DNA of 64,000 bases from Peronospora farinosa (taxonomy: Eukaryota; Oomycota; Peronosporomycetes; Peronosporales; Peronosporaceae): the NCBI GenBank assembly GCA_947646735.1, contig CANTFK010000661.1, forward strand, positions 62,001 to 126,000, read 5' to 3'. A program made the translations under genes and the position numbers. A model generated the notes under the pieces. It ran no database searches, had not been told where the DNA came from, and worked only from the letters and a program-made list of their open reading frames with translations. Positions 53,531-63,372 of this stretch are shown one piece after another (positions within the stretch are counted from its first letter, which is position 1; each line of letters opens with the position of its first letter).

Positions 53531-54628
53531 CTACTGCGCTCCCGCATTTCCCGACCCATCTTGGGCAGGTGCTGAACCCGTGCGTCGTGTACGCTGGTTT
53601 TTCGCACCTCCCATCGGGTTGGGAGACCTTTTGCCGGCTGCCTTAGCACCAGCAGCTACTTTGGCATAGCAGCGAGCCATCATATGGCCTCGCTTGCCGC
53701 ACTTGTAGCAGATCACATCTGCATTGCCTAACTCCATAGGAGTGGCATCAGACCTTTCGGTCGACGGCCTGTAATAGGCTGTCGCCGACGCGCTGTTGTA
53801 GGATTGCTCCTCAATTAAGGCAATGTCAATTGCCTCTTCCATCGTCCCTGGCACCTTTCTAAAAAGGGCCTGACGGGATGGACCGTGCCTAAGTCCATTC
53901 ATGAACGTGGCTACCTTGATACGCTCTGGTATCGGTTCCCCATTGATGGACGCCGACAGCGAACGCATCTCCTGCACAAACTCTTGCAGAGAGCGTTTCG
54001 CCTGTCGTGCTCCAAAGAAGCGCGCCATAAGCAACACTTCGTTGTTAGGCGGCTGATACATGGCGCGAATCTTTGCCTTAAAGATCGCCCATGATGGAAA
54101 TGCATCAGCATTAGCCATCAGCGCAGAGTATGCCCACTCTGACGCTTTGCCACGCAAGTTGGACATGGCATACGACACCATTTTGGTGTCGTCTTTGATG
54201 AGCTTCGCCACTCCACATTGCTCCACTGCTAATAGCCAGTGTAAAATCGTGTGAGGGCTAGTTCCATCGAACTTCGGAGGGTCCATCCGAATGGGCCTCG
54301 GTTGAGCAGGCCGGGCAGAGAGCGTTTCAACAGTTCTGTTGAGCGCCTCATTCCGTGCCTGCTCAAGCCTAAGCTCATCCTGAGTCTTAGTGATGGACTC
54401 AGCGGTGGCTTGGCTGTTTACCTAGGACGCGTTTCTACGCTGTCCGAGCACAAACGCCTCAAATTGCTCCAACTGAGCAACATGTTGCTCAGGAGGACAA
54501 TGCAAGAGATTGACCAGGGCTTGTTCACCAAGTCCCTGCGCCATATGATCTGCCAACTCCCTATGATGTTGGGAGAGGTGAGGGAAGTCACTCCAGTCCA
54601 TATTAAGGACCATGTCAACCACACGCAC
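53531..54628 (-). pseudogene. Element A Gag, with in-frame stop
   Basis: Capsid-nucleocapsid protein. The frame from 54628 (MRVVDMVLNMDW) is interrupted by one TAG at 54422-54424 and then continues in the same frame to 53531. The capsid (retrotrans_gag) part contains GKASEWAYSAL and FGARQAKRSLQEFVQEMRSL. The nucleocapsid zinc knuckle CYKCGKRGHMMARC follows at about 54240-53690 (CX2CX4HX4C). A Lys/Arg/Gly-rich tail is present. The single stop at about residue 69 is the only visible lesion. Confidence 0.88.
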
Positions 54629-54655
54629 GCTCAGAGAGACGGGTCGTGGGAAGGA

Positions 54656-54670
54656 CTACTAGTGCTACCA
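54656..54670 (-). promoter_or_regulatory. tRNA primer-binding site of element A
   Basis: TGGTAGCACTAGTAG on the minus strand, two bases from the 5' LTR. Shares TGGTAGCAC with the B elements, so A and B probably use the same tRNA primer. Confidence 0.65.
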
Positions 54671-54672
54671 AG

Positions 54673-55265
54673 TGTAGACGGGCACTTCTACGAAGTTGCC
54701 TCGTACTACGAGCATACACCTTATGCACAAGCGAGGAAGCGGTTATACCGTCTTACCTTCGCGTGCGAGGGTGGTTGTGTGGTTGGTCGACTGCTTAAGC
54801 AGTCGTACCACCAGTTGCCTCTCGCTTAAGCAAGAGTGTAACGAACTTCTTAACACTTACAACACCGACGTCACGTAGAAGCTTTTCGGCTTCTCGTGCG
54901 TGGTGCTTTTGGTTTAAGCAAATTCAAGACTGAGCTATATTTAATTAATTATAACTATATATATGTTTAACTACTGATTGGCTATATATATATAGATCGG
55001 ATACGCGACTATTTAGAAGCGTATCCTGTCGCATGAACTTAAATCTAGATTTAAGATCGCAACTGACGTCCTTCTGAGACGTCGTGATGTCTAGCTTCAA
55101 CTAGCGTCATCCCCTCTCATGTGAATCCATAAATGGATATCACATTCACGAGGGTGGATCACTATGTGTATCGCACCCAAGTGACAGGTCAAAAGTAATC
55201 ATGGATACTTTTAGACCAAACATTAAGTTTATTAATGTTTACGTGTAACTAGATACCCTGTTACA
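54673..55265 (-). repeat. 5' LTR of element A
   Basis: 593 bp, about 99% identical to 47109-47701. Followed by ATTCA at 55266-55270, the second target duplication. Confidence 0.93.
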
Positions 55266-55270
55266 ATTCA
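55266..55270. repeat. Target-site duplication ATTCA of element A, copy 2
   Basis: Matches 47104-47108. Confidence 0.9.
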
Positions 55271-55318
55271 TGTATGCTGCATCCACAAAAAGCAAATTAA
55301 TTGCTTCTAGGCTATAAC

Positions 55319-55775
55319 TGTAATGGGGCACCCTCCGACTATACTGATTACAGTATAGTCTACTTTCACTGATTACAGTGAAAGCAGGTGCCTCAATTAC
55401 CTCTCTTACACAAGAGGCAGAGGAAGCTTTACTTCTAAACGATACGCTTAGAAGTAGGGAAAAGAAAACTGTATTTAATATAGTTAACTATCTAATAAAA
55501 CTAATCTGTTATAACCTTTGTTAACTATATTAAACTACAACTATGTATGTTGACAACTTGCCCTCCACTCATTGCGCACGTCCATCGGTCATTGGCCAGC
55601 GCGTTGGTTGATATGATGGCCCATATCAACCAATGATAGGGCATCTCCAACTTCAAGGAGATCTAGGAACAATATTATAAGAAAAGATAATATTGTCAAA
55701 TATTATTAGTTATTATAATATTTTTATTGACACTTCATAAGTGTCAATATTATGTAACGGGCTCACCCCGTTACA
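55319..55775 (-). repeat. 3' LTR of element C, 457 bp
   Basis: Begins TGTAATGGGG and ends CACCCCGTTACA on the plus strand, the same terminal style as the A and B LTRs. It is the only copy in the window, so its exact left edge is inferred from the termini and the adjoining polypurine tract. Confidence 0.65.
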
Positions 55776-55872
55776 TCACCCCCCTCAACCAACAGTCATA
55801 TTAGTGACTGTTTAGTGACTATGGGAAAGGAGCACTTGTTGGGTTTTCTTCTATTCCAACATTTTTCTCGCT

Positions 55873-57595
55873 ATGACAAAGTCAATGCGCGTCGCTGCTA
55901 AGGCAGCTAAGAGCTCGGCTGCACGCCTGTGTGCAGCCGCTACTGAGGCTTCACAGCCTCAGCCAGCAGACTCTAATGTGTCTGCTGAAGTCAACATCAG
56001 CCTGCAACGCCTGTTGCAGGTTCACGTAGCGCTTCGCCACGTGAAGATGTTGACCCAGAGTTAGTCGTTGACTACTCTGGTGAGTCGGATGACGCATCCG
56101 ACTTAAAGCCACCTGTGTCACTCCCGAGCTCTCCCCGGGGTGATACCTCGTCGTCGAATGTTACGAAGAGGGATCGTGGTACATTAAGTGAATCAATGTA
56201 CCGTGAAATGTTCGGGTCGTCTGACGAATCAGACGACTCGCCAAACGAGTCGAAGGATAGTGACTCGGGTGGGGACCGTAAGGGTGATAGCAGTGCTTCT
56301 ACTGACATCAGTTCTCATAGTGTCGGTACTTCTGTTGACACTACTGCTCGTGGTGTCGGTACTTCTGTTGACACCATGTAGGAGCCTTTAGAAGGCAACG
56401 TATTGCGTCTTGCTCCTGATCGCAAGCCATGGATGCTACCTAAGCATCTGCTTGATCGTTGGTCTGGAAAGACCAACGAACAGTTCCCCACACCGTTGTT
56501 TGATGCGTCAAAGCTTCATGGCCTTGACGCCAGTGCGAAGAACTTTCGCACTAAGAACGACTATTACATCGATGTGTTTCTTGAACATCGATGGTATGGC
56601 CCACACAAGAAGCGTGAGGCTGACGCGTTCCTCCAATCTTGAAACGCGTTTTTCACCATCGTTTTAAACGTTAGGAAAGAGGCTTGGTTTTAAAGACTTA
56701 ATGCTAGCTGCAATAAGTTTGAGAAACGAAGTACGTCCGGTGCATGCTATCGTTTGCACCGGTTATCTAGAGAGGCAGGCCTGTTATGCCTTTCTTGGGG
56801 CGAACCATGCCCGGGGTGCCTGAGCACCTCGTCAAGAGCGCCTAAGGAGGCGTACCTTCTTACTGAGCCCTGGTGGAGAGCTCGCATATCTTCTGAGATG
56901 CGTGAAGGGATTGCTACTTTGCAATCCCTTTACATGCGCGCTGGGCGCTCGTTTTCCGATGGTCCTTCACCATCGGGTGCTCTTTGTCGTACTGTTCGAC
57001 AAGGCCGGGAACATCGGCCATCAGTTGGGCCCGAGGTTCCCAGCTATCCGCCGAAGGCGGATAGCCACGCGACTGGACGAGATAACTCGTCCGACGTCCC
57101 TTCACCTCGCGGTGCTTTAGTAAGCGTTCCACGAGAAAGCGCTTCCCACCATGGGAGTCCACCAGCGGATGCGGTGGTGGAGGAAAACCCCCGCCAAGTC
57201 CGATTCTTTCATCGGACTTGGCTGCTGAGTTAGACGGGTTTGCCCGTGTAACTCGTGAGCTCCGTTGTGATGTTGATCACGAACGGGATAAGCGTTGCTG
57301 CTTAGAGGACATTGTGCGACAGCTTGGGTTTGACCATGAGAAGTCTCGGGCAAACAATGCTGTCGCACTATTGGAGAATGAACGGCGACTTCATTCTCTA
57401 AGTAACGAGCTGGCGACAGCTCGTCAGGAGATCGTCCAATATCATGGAAAGATCTCATCTCTACACGACCAAGTATCGAATCTGGTTCGTGAAAACAATA
57501 ATTTGAAGGGGATTCTTGAGAGTAATGGCTATCTTCGTCGTTCGAAGAAGCCGCGTACTGAACGTACGGACGAAGACGTCCCACGTAAAACGTAG
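55873..57595 (+). pseudogene. Accessory ORF of element C, antisense to pol (frameshifted)
   Basis: A plus-strand coding region in pieces: 55873-56064 (MTKSMRVAAKAAKSSAAR), then in another frame a stretch with DVDPELVVDYSG and acidic Ser-rich repeats to 56380, then 56403-56642 with WSGKTNEQFPTPLF and NDYYIDVFLEHRWYG, and finally 57218-57595, a coiled coil (LATARQEIVQYHGKISSLHD, NLVRENNNLKGILES) with a basic end. The first two motifs correspond in order to DEDPSLIVDYNE and to FPIPVV/DDYEAELRRR in element A, so the two frames are homologous. As in A it stops just past the position opposite the GPY/F motif of pol. Start and joins are disrupted; no known family. Confidence 0.6.
56914..57162 (-). 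pseudogene. Element C chromodomain (pol C-terminus)
   Basis: A minus-strand frame with KRFLVERLLKHREVKG and SYLVQSRGYPPSADSWEP, a chromodomain-like end as in element A. It is separated by a frameshift from the integrase linker frame that ends at 57117, which overlaps it. It is antisense to the middle of the accessory region. Confidence 0.7.
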
Positions 57596-59528
57596 GATGC
57601 GTACGCATCCTGCGTGGCAACTCGATCGTGTATGCGTTGCCTAGGCGGCGCAATACACTAAACGGGCCGATGTACTTGGGCAACAATTTATTACTGCCCA
57701 CGTTAGTCACTACATGTTTAGGAAGGTTTACTTTTGACAGTAAAACAAAATCACCTTCAATAAATGTTTGAGCATTTGCCCTTCCATTATCGTCTGCGTT
57801 TCGCTTTTGCTTATCCACCGCTTCTGCGATGGCGTCTTGCACGAAACGGACTACCACTTCACGAGTCAGCAGGAAATCCTCAGCTGACTCGTTGCTTTTG
57901 TCTGCAGCGCATTGTGAATGCACTGCAGAGATATCTGTTACTAACTCAGCGAGAACATTAGTGTACTCACTTGTGATACCTCGAAAGATGCTGATATCTT
58001 TAGCATCGTTATCAGTAAGAGCGTCATCGGTCTTACTTTCTTCCTCTTCACCGAAGTCGAATGGTACGACTTCGGTTACTCTCGCGTCGACCATAACGTC
58101 GTCGCGTGATGAGCAAGAGCCAGATTGGTTCTCGCTCGAGCGAGTCCCTCCCCCCTTAAACCAGAGTCACCCTCTACTAGGTGGGGACACGTGGATGGCG
58201 AAGGCCATTCACGTAGAACGGTGTATGCGTCGTGGAAGCATGCACTGAGTTGTTGATGGCGAATTCGACCATCGACAAGAATTCACTCCAACTCGTAAAC
58301 GAGTGGACGTACCCTCGAAGGATCTCTTCGAGGACGCGATTGGCGCGTTCAGTCTGACAATCAGTTACTGGATGGTCAAACGTAGACATTGTGAGCCGTG
58401 TTCCAAGTTTTTGGAACACGGAACGCCAAAACTCAGCCGTGAACTGGAGGTCCCTATCGGACACAAGTTCACGGGGTAAACCGTGCAATCGAAAGATTGT
58501 ATCGATAAACACTCGAGCACAGCCCTCTGCTGTGATCGACTCAGGTACAGCAACAAGATGTACCATCTTGCTTATCCTGTTCTCAAACACGAGAATACCA
58601 TTATTCCCGTGAGCGTCTTTGGGAAACCCAAAGACGAATTCCATTGATACGGATTCCCAGCACGCTGCCGGAACAGGTAGAGGCTGCAATGGTGCACGGA
58701 GTGAAGGACTAGGCTTCACTCGTTGACACACCTCGCAAGCACGCACGTACTTGCGCACAAACTTATACTGGCGTGGCCAGTAAAAGTCGCGACTGACCCT
58801 GAGGTAAGTCTTCTCACGGCCGCGATGCCCACTTATTGGTGCATCGTGACATTCAAACATGATCCGTAACCTGAGATCATGTTGTGGCGGTACAACGACG
58901 CGAGGCGTGTCGTTGTTGACGGCTGTATAGTACAGTAAGCCGTTCCGCTGGGTGTATCGATCGAGAGAAGATCGATACATGGCAGGCAAGCGCTTCTTAG
59001 CTTGCGTGGATGGGTCCTTGAGATACTCCATCAGGCGTACAAGATCATTATCTTGTGCGCATGCCCTTTAATGTCGTCGAGTAAGCTCGACGACAAGACG
59101 CTGGTACTCAGCGTGGCGAAAGTGGTGTTTACATCACTGTCGGATTGCACAGTCGGCTCTAGATCAGGCCGACGTGAAAGAGCATCGGCGACGACGTTAA
59201 GTCGTCCCGGTTTATACTCCACGGAGAAGTTGTACTCCGCGAAGAACGACAACCATCTCGCCATTCGTTGCGAGAGGTGTGGACTATTTACAGCCGTGCG
59301 TAGTGACGCATGGTCTGTATATACAATGAACGGTCTATCTCCTAAGAGATAGAAGCGAAACTTAGCCAGTGCATACTTCATGGCAAGTAGTTCTTTGTCA
59401 TGCACCGGGTAATTGCGCTCGGCCGGTTGCAGCTGACGCGATTGATAACAGACGACACGCTCTGCGCCGTCTGTATCATATTGCATCAGTGCGCAGCCAA
59501 TTTCAAAATCACTGGCGTCACAGACCAC
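57117..59528 (-). pseudogene. Element C RNase H and integrase
   Basis: RNase H at 59528-59031 ([53 protein letters not shown]). A frameshift at about 59031 leads to integrase at 59031-58177: zinc finger HDAPISGHRGREKTYLRV with CEVC, core MEFVFGFPKDA, ELVSDRDLQFTAEFW and TERANRVLEEIL (D-D-E arrangement). The next frame, 58094-57117, carries GDFVLLSKVNLPK and the GPY/F motif (KYIGPFSVLRRLGNAYTIE, HPTFYVGRLRPYV) and a disordered linker. Confidence 0.88.
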
Positions 59529-60583
59529 AAGCTTTGCTTTATACGTTCAAAGGAACGCTGACAGTCAGCGTTCCAGTTCCACTTTACATTTTTCTTGAGT
59601 AAACAAGAAAGATGTAATGTCATTTCGGCGTAATTGCGCGAGTACTTATGCAAGTACGCCGCTAGCCCAAGGAACTTCCTTAGTCCCTTGACATCGAATG
59701 GCACAGGCCAGTCGGTGATCGCCTTGATCTTTTCTGGATCAGGGCGTACGCCGTTCTTTCCGACGATGCACCCAAGAAGTGGTATTTCGCTAGCTGCGAA
59801 TATACACTTCTTGAGGTTGGCGTACAACTTATGCTCGCGAATAAGTGTAAGAACCTTACGGACGTGGAGTCTATGGACTTCCACGTCTGTTTTCCCGTCC
59901 ATAGCTCGACTATGGACGAACACATCATCGAAGTAACTCGGTGTGAATTCGCGCACCGGTCTCAATAGATGTGAAACACATCTATTGAATGTGGCTGGTG
60001 CATTACTAAGCCCTTGCGGCATCACCAACCATTCCCAGAGCATACCACTGAGAGTGCTCACTGCTGTGTACGGGATGTCCCGTTCACGCATTAGGATCTG
60101 ATAGAAACCATCCATCAGATCCATGGACGAAAAGATAGTACTCTTAGACATACCATCTATGATTACGTCCTTTCTCGGTATCGGCTTTTGCGCCGGTATC
60201 GTTGCAGCGTTCAACTTGTTGAACGCGTGTACTATCCGCTACCCTCCTGTGGCCTTGCGCACACAGAAGGTCGGAGAGCTGTGAGGTAAAGTTGACTCCC
60301 TCACATGGCCCGCTGCTAGGCGATCGGCAAAGAACTTGTCGATCGCCTCGACCTATCCCCGAGGCAGTGGCCACTGCTTCATGACACAATATTTTGTGCC
60401 AGGAACAAGGTCGATCTCGTGTCGAGTACGTTTATCCTTAGGTAACTCGCACGGAACGGATTCAGGGAATACATCCTTGAATTCGACCAAATCCTTGTAC
60501 AAAGGATTTGACTTTAGCGACTCCCAGGATTGCGATGTATATCGCTCAATCCGAGTCATCTCATCAAGGACACTTTCGTCCAT
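59486..60583 (-). pseudogene. Element C reverse transcriptase, two nonsense codons
   Basis: The RT palm and fingers are clear: VFPESVPCELPKDKR, KYCVMKQWPLPRG, PTFCVRKATGG, IPRKDVIIDGMSKSTIFSS, GFYQILMRERDIPYTAVST and the intact active site YFDDVFVH. Two in-frame TAG codons interrupt it. At 60353-60355 TAG replaces the Gln found in A and B (EQFDYID, DQVETID). At 60239-60241 TAG replaces the Trp of GGWR. Both can be explained by single C-to-T or G-to-A transitions. Confidence 0.88.
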
Positions 60584-60628
60584 TGATGAGCTGCTGAGAA
60601 CCCGTTCGTTCTCGGCAAAAACTGTTGC

Positions 60629-61711
60629 TTACCGAATGTCAGTCATGTACTCGTCCTCTGCGACGAGCATACAGATCTGCTTGACTTTGCCACTACGCAG
60701 ATCACGCAAGAACCTTTTATGTTCTAGCGTATGCAACTGAGTTATCTCCGAAGTTAACTTCGGAGGCGCGATCAGATCAAGCGTATAAGCGCCTACGTTT
60801 GATCCGTCATTAACCAAGACGTTCAACGTCTCGGTTACTTCCTGGGGACTTATTCCCTCAGTGATTATTTCCTGGGGACTTATTCCCTCAGTGATTATTT
60901 CCTGGGGACTTATTCCCGCAGGCTCGATGGAACTTGTTCCATCGACTTCCTCTAGCTGTGGTGGCGCAACCACAGCGAGATCCTCTACGATCAACTCCCC
61001 AGTTGATCTAGGATTACCGTGTTGCCGCTTCTGGGCAACCGATTTACTCTTCGGTGAATGATGCCCTCTAGGCGAGCATTCATGTCCCGGTCCACTCGAC
61101 TTATTCGAGTGGTGGACCTTCGGCGCTGCCTGTGCTTGTGCACAGCCGCCGGCAGCTTGCTCCACAGCGTGACTGTCTGTCACGCTGAGTTCTTGTGCAG
61201 TCGTACTAACGACCGAACCACAAGTGAGGCCATCAAACTCACTCGTAGTACATTCACACGCTTGTGAACGCTCCAAGACGTTCATCAGATGGCCATCTGA
61301 TGAACAAGCGGCAGGCATCTTCACGGTTCGATGCTGCCAGCTGACCCATGGCTCGTACCTTCTGAGCCATGGTAATCCTAGGATCACATCAAATTTGTCA
61401 TCCAGATCAAGTACGATGAAATCATCATCGTACTTTTTGCCTTCAAGCGTGTAGTGAATTTCCACTACACGTTTCTTTACTGTCACGGATGCGCCAGTTG
61501 CAAGGCGCACCGTCATCCTCGTTGGAGGGGTCTCGCGCTCAACATATTTGAGCCTACGATCATCTAGCGATTGGCGTCGAACAAAGTTGTTCGAAGCCCC
61601 ACAATCAACTAGGGCGCGAAGTGACATGTTCTTTGTCACTTCGATCTTCAAGGTGATGAGGGATACCTCATCACTGGGAGCGGCAACACAGTGACTGTGT
61701 GTTGGGAGCAA
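60629..61711 (-). CDS. Element C aspartic protease with tandem decapeptides
   Basis: A 360-codon frame. The active site is LVDCGASNNFVRR (Cys in place of the usual Ser or Thr after Asp, as in many gypsy proteases) and the second block DVILGLPWLRRYEPW. The linker to RT contains three tandem copies of GISPQEIITE (30-bp units at about 60830-60918). The frame ends at a TAA at 60629, after which the RT frame continues in the same phase, so this stop separates or interrupts the polyprotein. Confidence 0.8.
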   Translation of the reverse strand: MLPTHSHCVAAPSDEVSLITLKIEVTKNMSLRALVDCGASNNFVRRQSLDDRRLKYVERETPPTRMTVRLATGASVTVKKRVVEIHYTLEGKKYDDDFIVLDLDDKFDVILGLPWLRRYEPWVSWQHRTVKMPAACSSDGHLMNVLERSQACECTTSEFDGLTCGSVVSTTAQELSVTDSHAVEQAAGGCAQAQAAPKVHHSNKSSGPGHECSPRGHHSPKSKSVAQKRQHGNPRSTGELIVEDLAVVAPPQLEEVDGTSSIEPAGISPQEIITEGISPQEIITEGISPQEVTETLNVLVNDGSNVGAYTLDLIAPPKLTSEITQLHTLEHKRFLRDLRSGKVKQICMLVAEDEYMTDIR

Positions 61712-61771
61712 CCTTCGTCAAGAGTCCCTCAAATTCTCTTGACGTTGCTGGATCAGTAGGGCGCTCCGCAT

Positions 61772-62225
61772 CTACTGACCCCGACCGTTTTTTGATGGTC
61801 CACCACGTTGTTGCGAAATCGCAACAACGTGGGACCCACGTCTCTGGCCCTTCTTGGCAGACGATCGATCGTCACTCCCAGTGTTACGAGACACTGGGCG
61901 TGGGGCACTACACTCATAAGCGTAGTGGCCCAACTTCTGACAGCGATTGCACTTTTGCAATCGCTTGTACCCTGGAGAGCGAGGTCGCTCGCTCTCTACA
62001 TAAGAGAGGTCCATTGGTTCTGGACCTCCGCCCTCCTGTCGTCTCGGTGGACGATAGGACCCCGAGTGGATGTGAGACTGTTGTAGGCTAAAGTCCTCCT
62101 GTTCCGGTGCTGAGATCGCTTGATCCAGCGATTCTAGTTCCAAGCGGAACAGGTGGGTCTTGACAGGACCATCTGTCAGACCCTTAATGAACACAGTAAT
62201 GTGGTGAAGTGCTAATTTTGTGATG
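61772..62225 (-). pseudogene. Element C Gag C-terminal fragment
   Basis: A minus-strand frame beginning upstream of VFIKGLTDGPVKTHLF, through a linker to the zinc knuckle CNRCQKLGHYAYEC (about 61925-61885) and a Lys/Arg/Gly-rich end. The capsid N-terminal part is missing: homology to a normal gag stops at about 62225, where unrelated GC-rich DNA begins. This edge marks the truncation of element C. Confidence 0.75.
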
Positions 62226-63372
62226 TGGAGGTCCCAGACTCCAGTCGGATTCGGAGTATAGGCCGTGGGTCAGGGACAGGGGACCAGAGAGACAGGGGTC
62301 TCGAAGGAGAGCGACCGTTGGTGGAGAACAATCCGCAGGATCCGCCGAAAGAAAATCAGTATCAGGGTGGAGTTGATCATGGCCCCTCATTGATCGACCT
62401 GGCCCCTCGTTGGTAGACCCGGGTCCCTCATAGGTCGACCCGGTCCCTCATTGGTAGACCTGGGTCCCTCATCGGTAGACCTGGTCCCTCGTCGGTCGAC
62501 CCAGTCCCTCGTTGGTCGACCCGGTCCCTCATCGGTCGACCCGGTCCCTCGTTGGTCGACCCGGTCCCTCATTGGTAGACCCGGTCTCTCGTTGGTCGAC
62601 CCGGTCCCTCATTGGTCGACCCGGTCCCTCATTGGTCGACCCGGTCCTTCATTGGTCGACCTCGGCCCCTCGGGGTTCCGCCACTCCGGACCAATTAATA
62701 CAAGGATCAGACCAGTCGACGCAAGAAATCAGAGCATCAGGCAAGGATAGAGTAAAGGAGTTAAAAGGATAGGACTATATTAAATACTACTCAATTTGCG
62801 ATCCACGTGGCACGACTCCGTCACCCAAGAAGGACTTGTTCTAAGTTACTCACTGTTCCGGGAAGGGATATATTTTGGCCCCCCGTCGAAGACAGTTGCG
62901 TAGCAAAGTTCAAGGGCGAATAGAGCTCCAGGATATATTTGGCCTGTGAGCACGTTCGAGTAGCAACACCCCCCAAGACCCGCTATCGGAAGCGGTCTCC
63001 CTCACCTCAAGGTCCGGGAGCAACGTAAAGGTCAGGTGGTTAATACCCTTGAAACGCGAAGGAAAAGGCCAGGGATAAGATCCCTAGAGAATTTGGCTCT
63101 AAGCCCACTCTCGACAAGGTCGATCGAGTGGCCACCTACCGGCCCACCGAGTGAAGCATATCCACTCGAGGCCCCCCAGGTCTACCTCCCTCAAGGCAGA
63201 CATCTACATCGTCACCAAGTCTTCCGAAGAGTGCAACCCGCCAGCCGACGGGCACACAAGGTGAGAAGAAGGTCCATACGCGGCATCGAAGTACCCCTCC
63301 GACAGTCGGCAGCCCGGCACAGTGAGTGGTTTGGGGTCTCATCATACAATTTTTAGAGCCCTCTCCACCACA
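62226..63372. other. GC-rich leader with minisatellite
   Basis: No gene recognised. It contains the 20-bp minisatellite (62381-62672) and then sequence with LTR or leader character up to the start codon at 63373. It may be the 5' LTR and untranslated leader of a further LTR element, but no second LTR is in the window to prove it. Confidence 0.4.
62381..62672. repeat. 20-bp minisatellite, about 14 copies
   Basis: Consensus GGTCCCTCATTGGTCGACCC, with variants ATC/GTT and GTAGAC, and occasional 21-bp units. It keeps long open frames on both strands only because of its periodicity. Confidence 0.92.

Larger units (their letters stand above)
47109..55265 (-). mobile_element. Full-length gypsy element A (chromovirus-like), 8.16 kb
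   Basis: Complete Ty3/gypsy insertion with gag-pol on the minus strand, 593-bp LTRs at both ends and a 5-bp ATTCA duplication. The LTRs differ by about five substitutions and two 1-bp indels, so it is fairly young. Order on the minus strand: 5' LTR 55265-54673, primer site, gag, protease, RT, RNase H, integrase, GPY/F, chromodomain, 3' LTR 47701-47109. gag-pol has one nonsense codon in gag, three frameshifts and a stop in pol, so it is not autonomous. A 510-codon frame on the plus strand, convergent with pol, is intact. Confidence 0.95.
55319..62225 (-). mobile_element. Gypsy element C, 5'-truncated
   Basis: A relative of A with gag-pol on the minus strand. The 3' LTR is at 55319-55775, followed by a polypurine tract (complement of TCACCCCCCTC at 55776). 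Inward come the plus-strand accessory region (55873-57595), chromodomain, integrase, RNase H, RT, protease and part of gag, which breaks off at about 62225 before its start. No 5' LTR or primer site is found. It lies only 48 bp beyond element A's target duplication. Lesions include two nonsense codons in RT and frameshifts in pol. Confidence 0.88.

Noticed and set aside
62387..62772. Repetitive proteins read from the minisatellite on both strands
   Set aside because: Open only because the repeat is periodic; no start context or domain.
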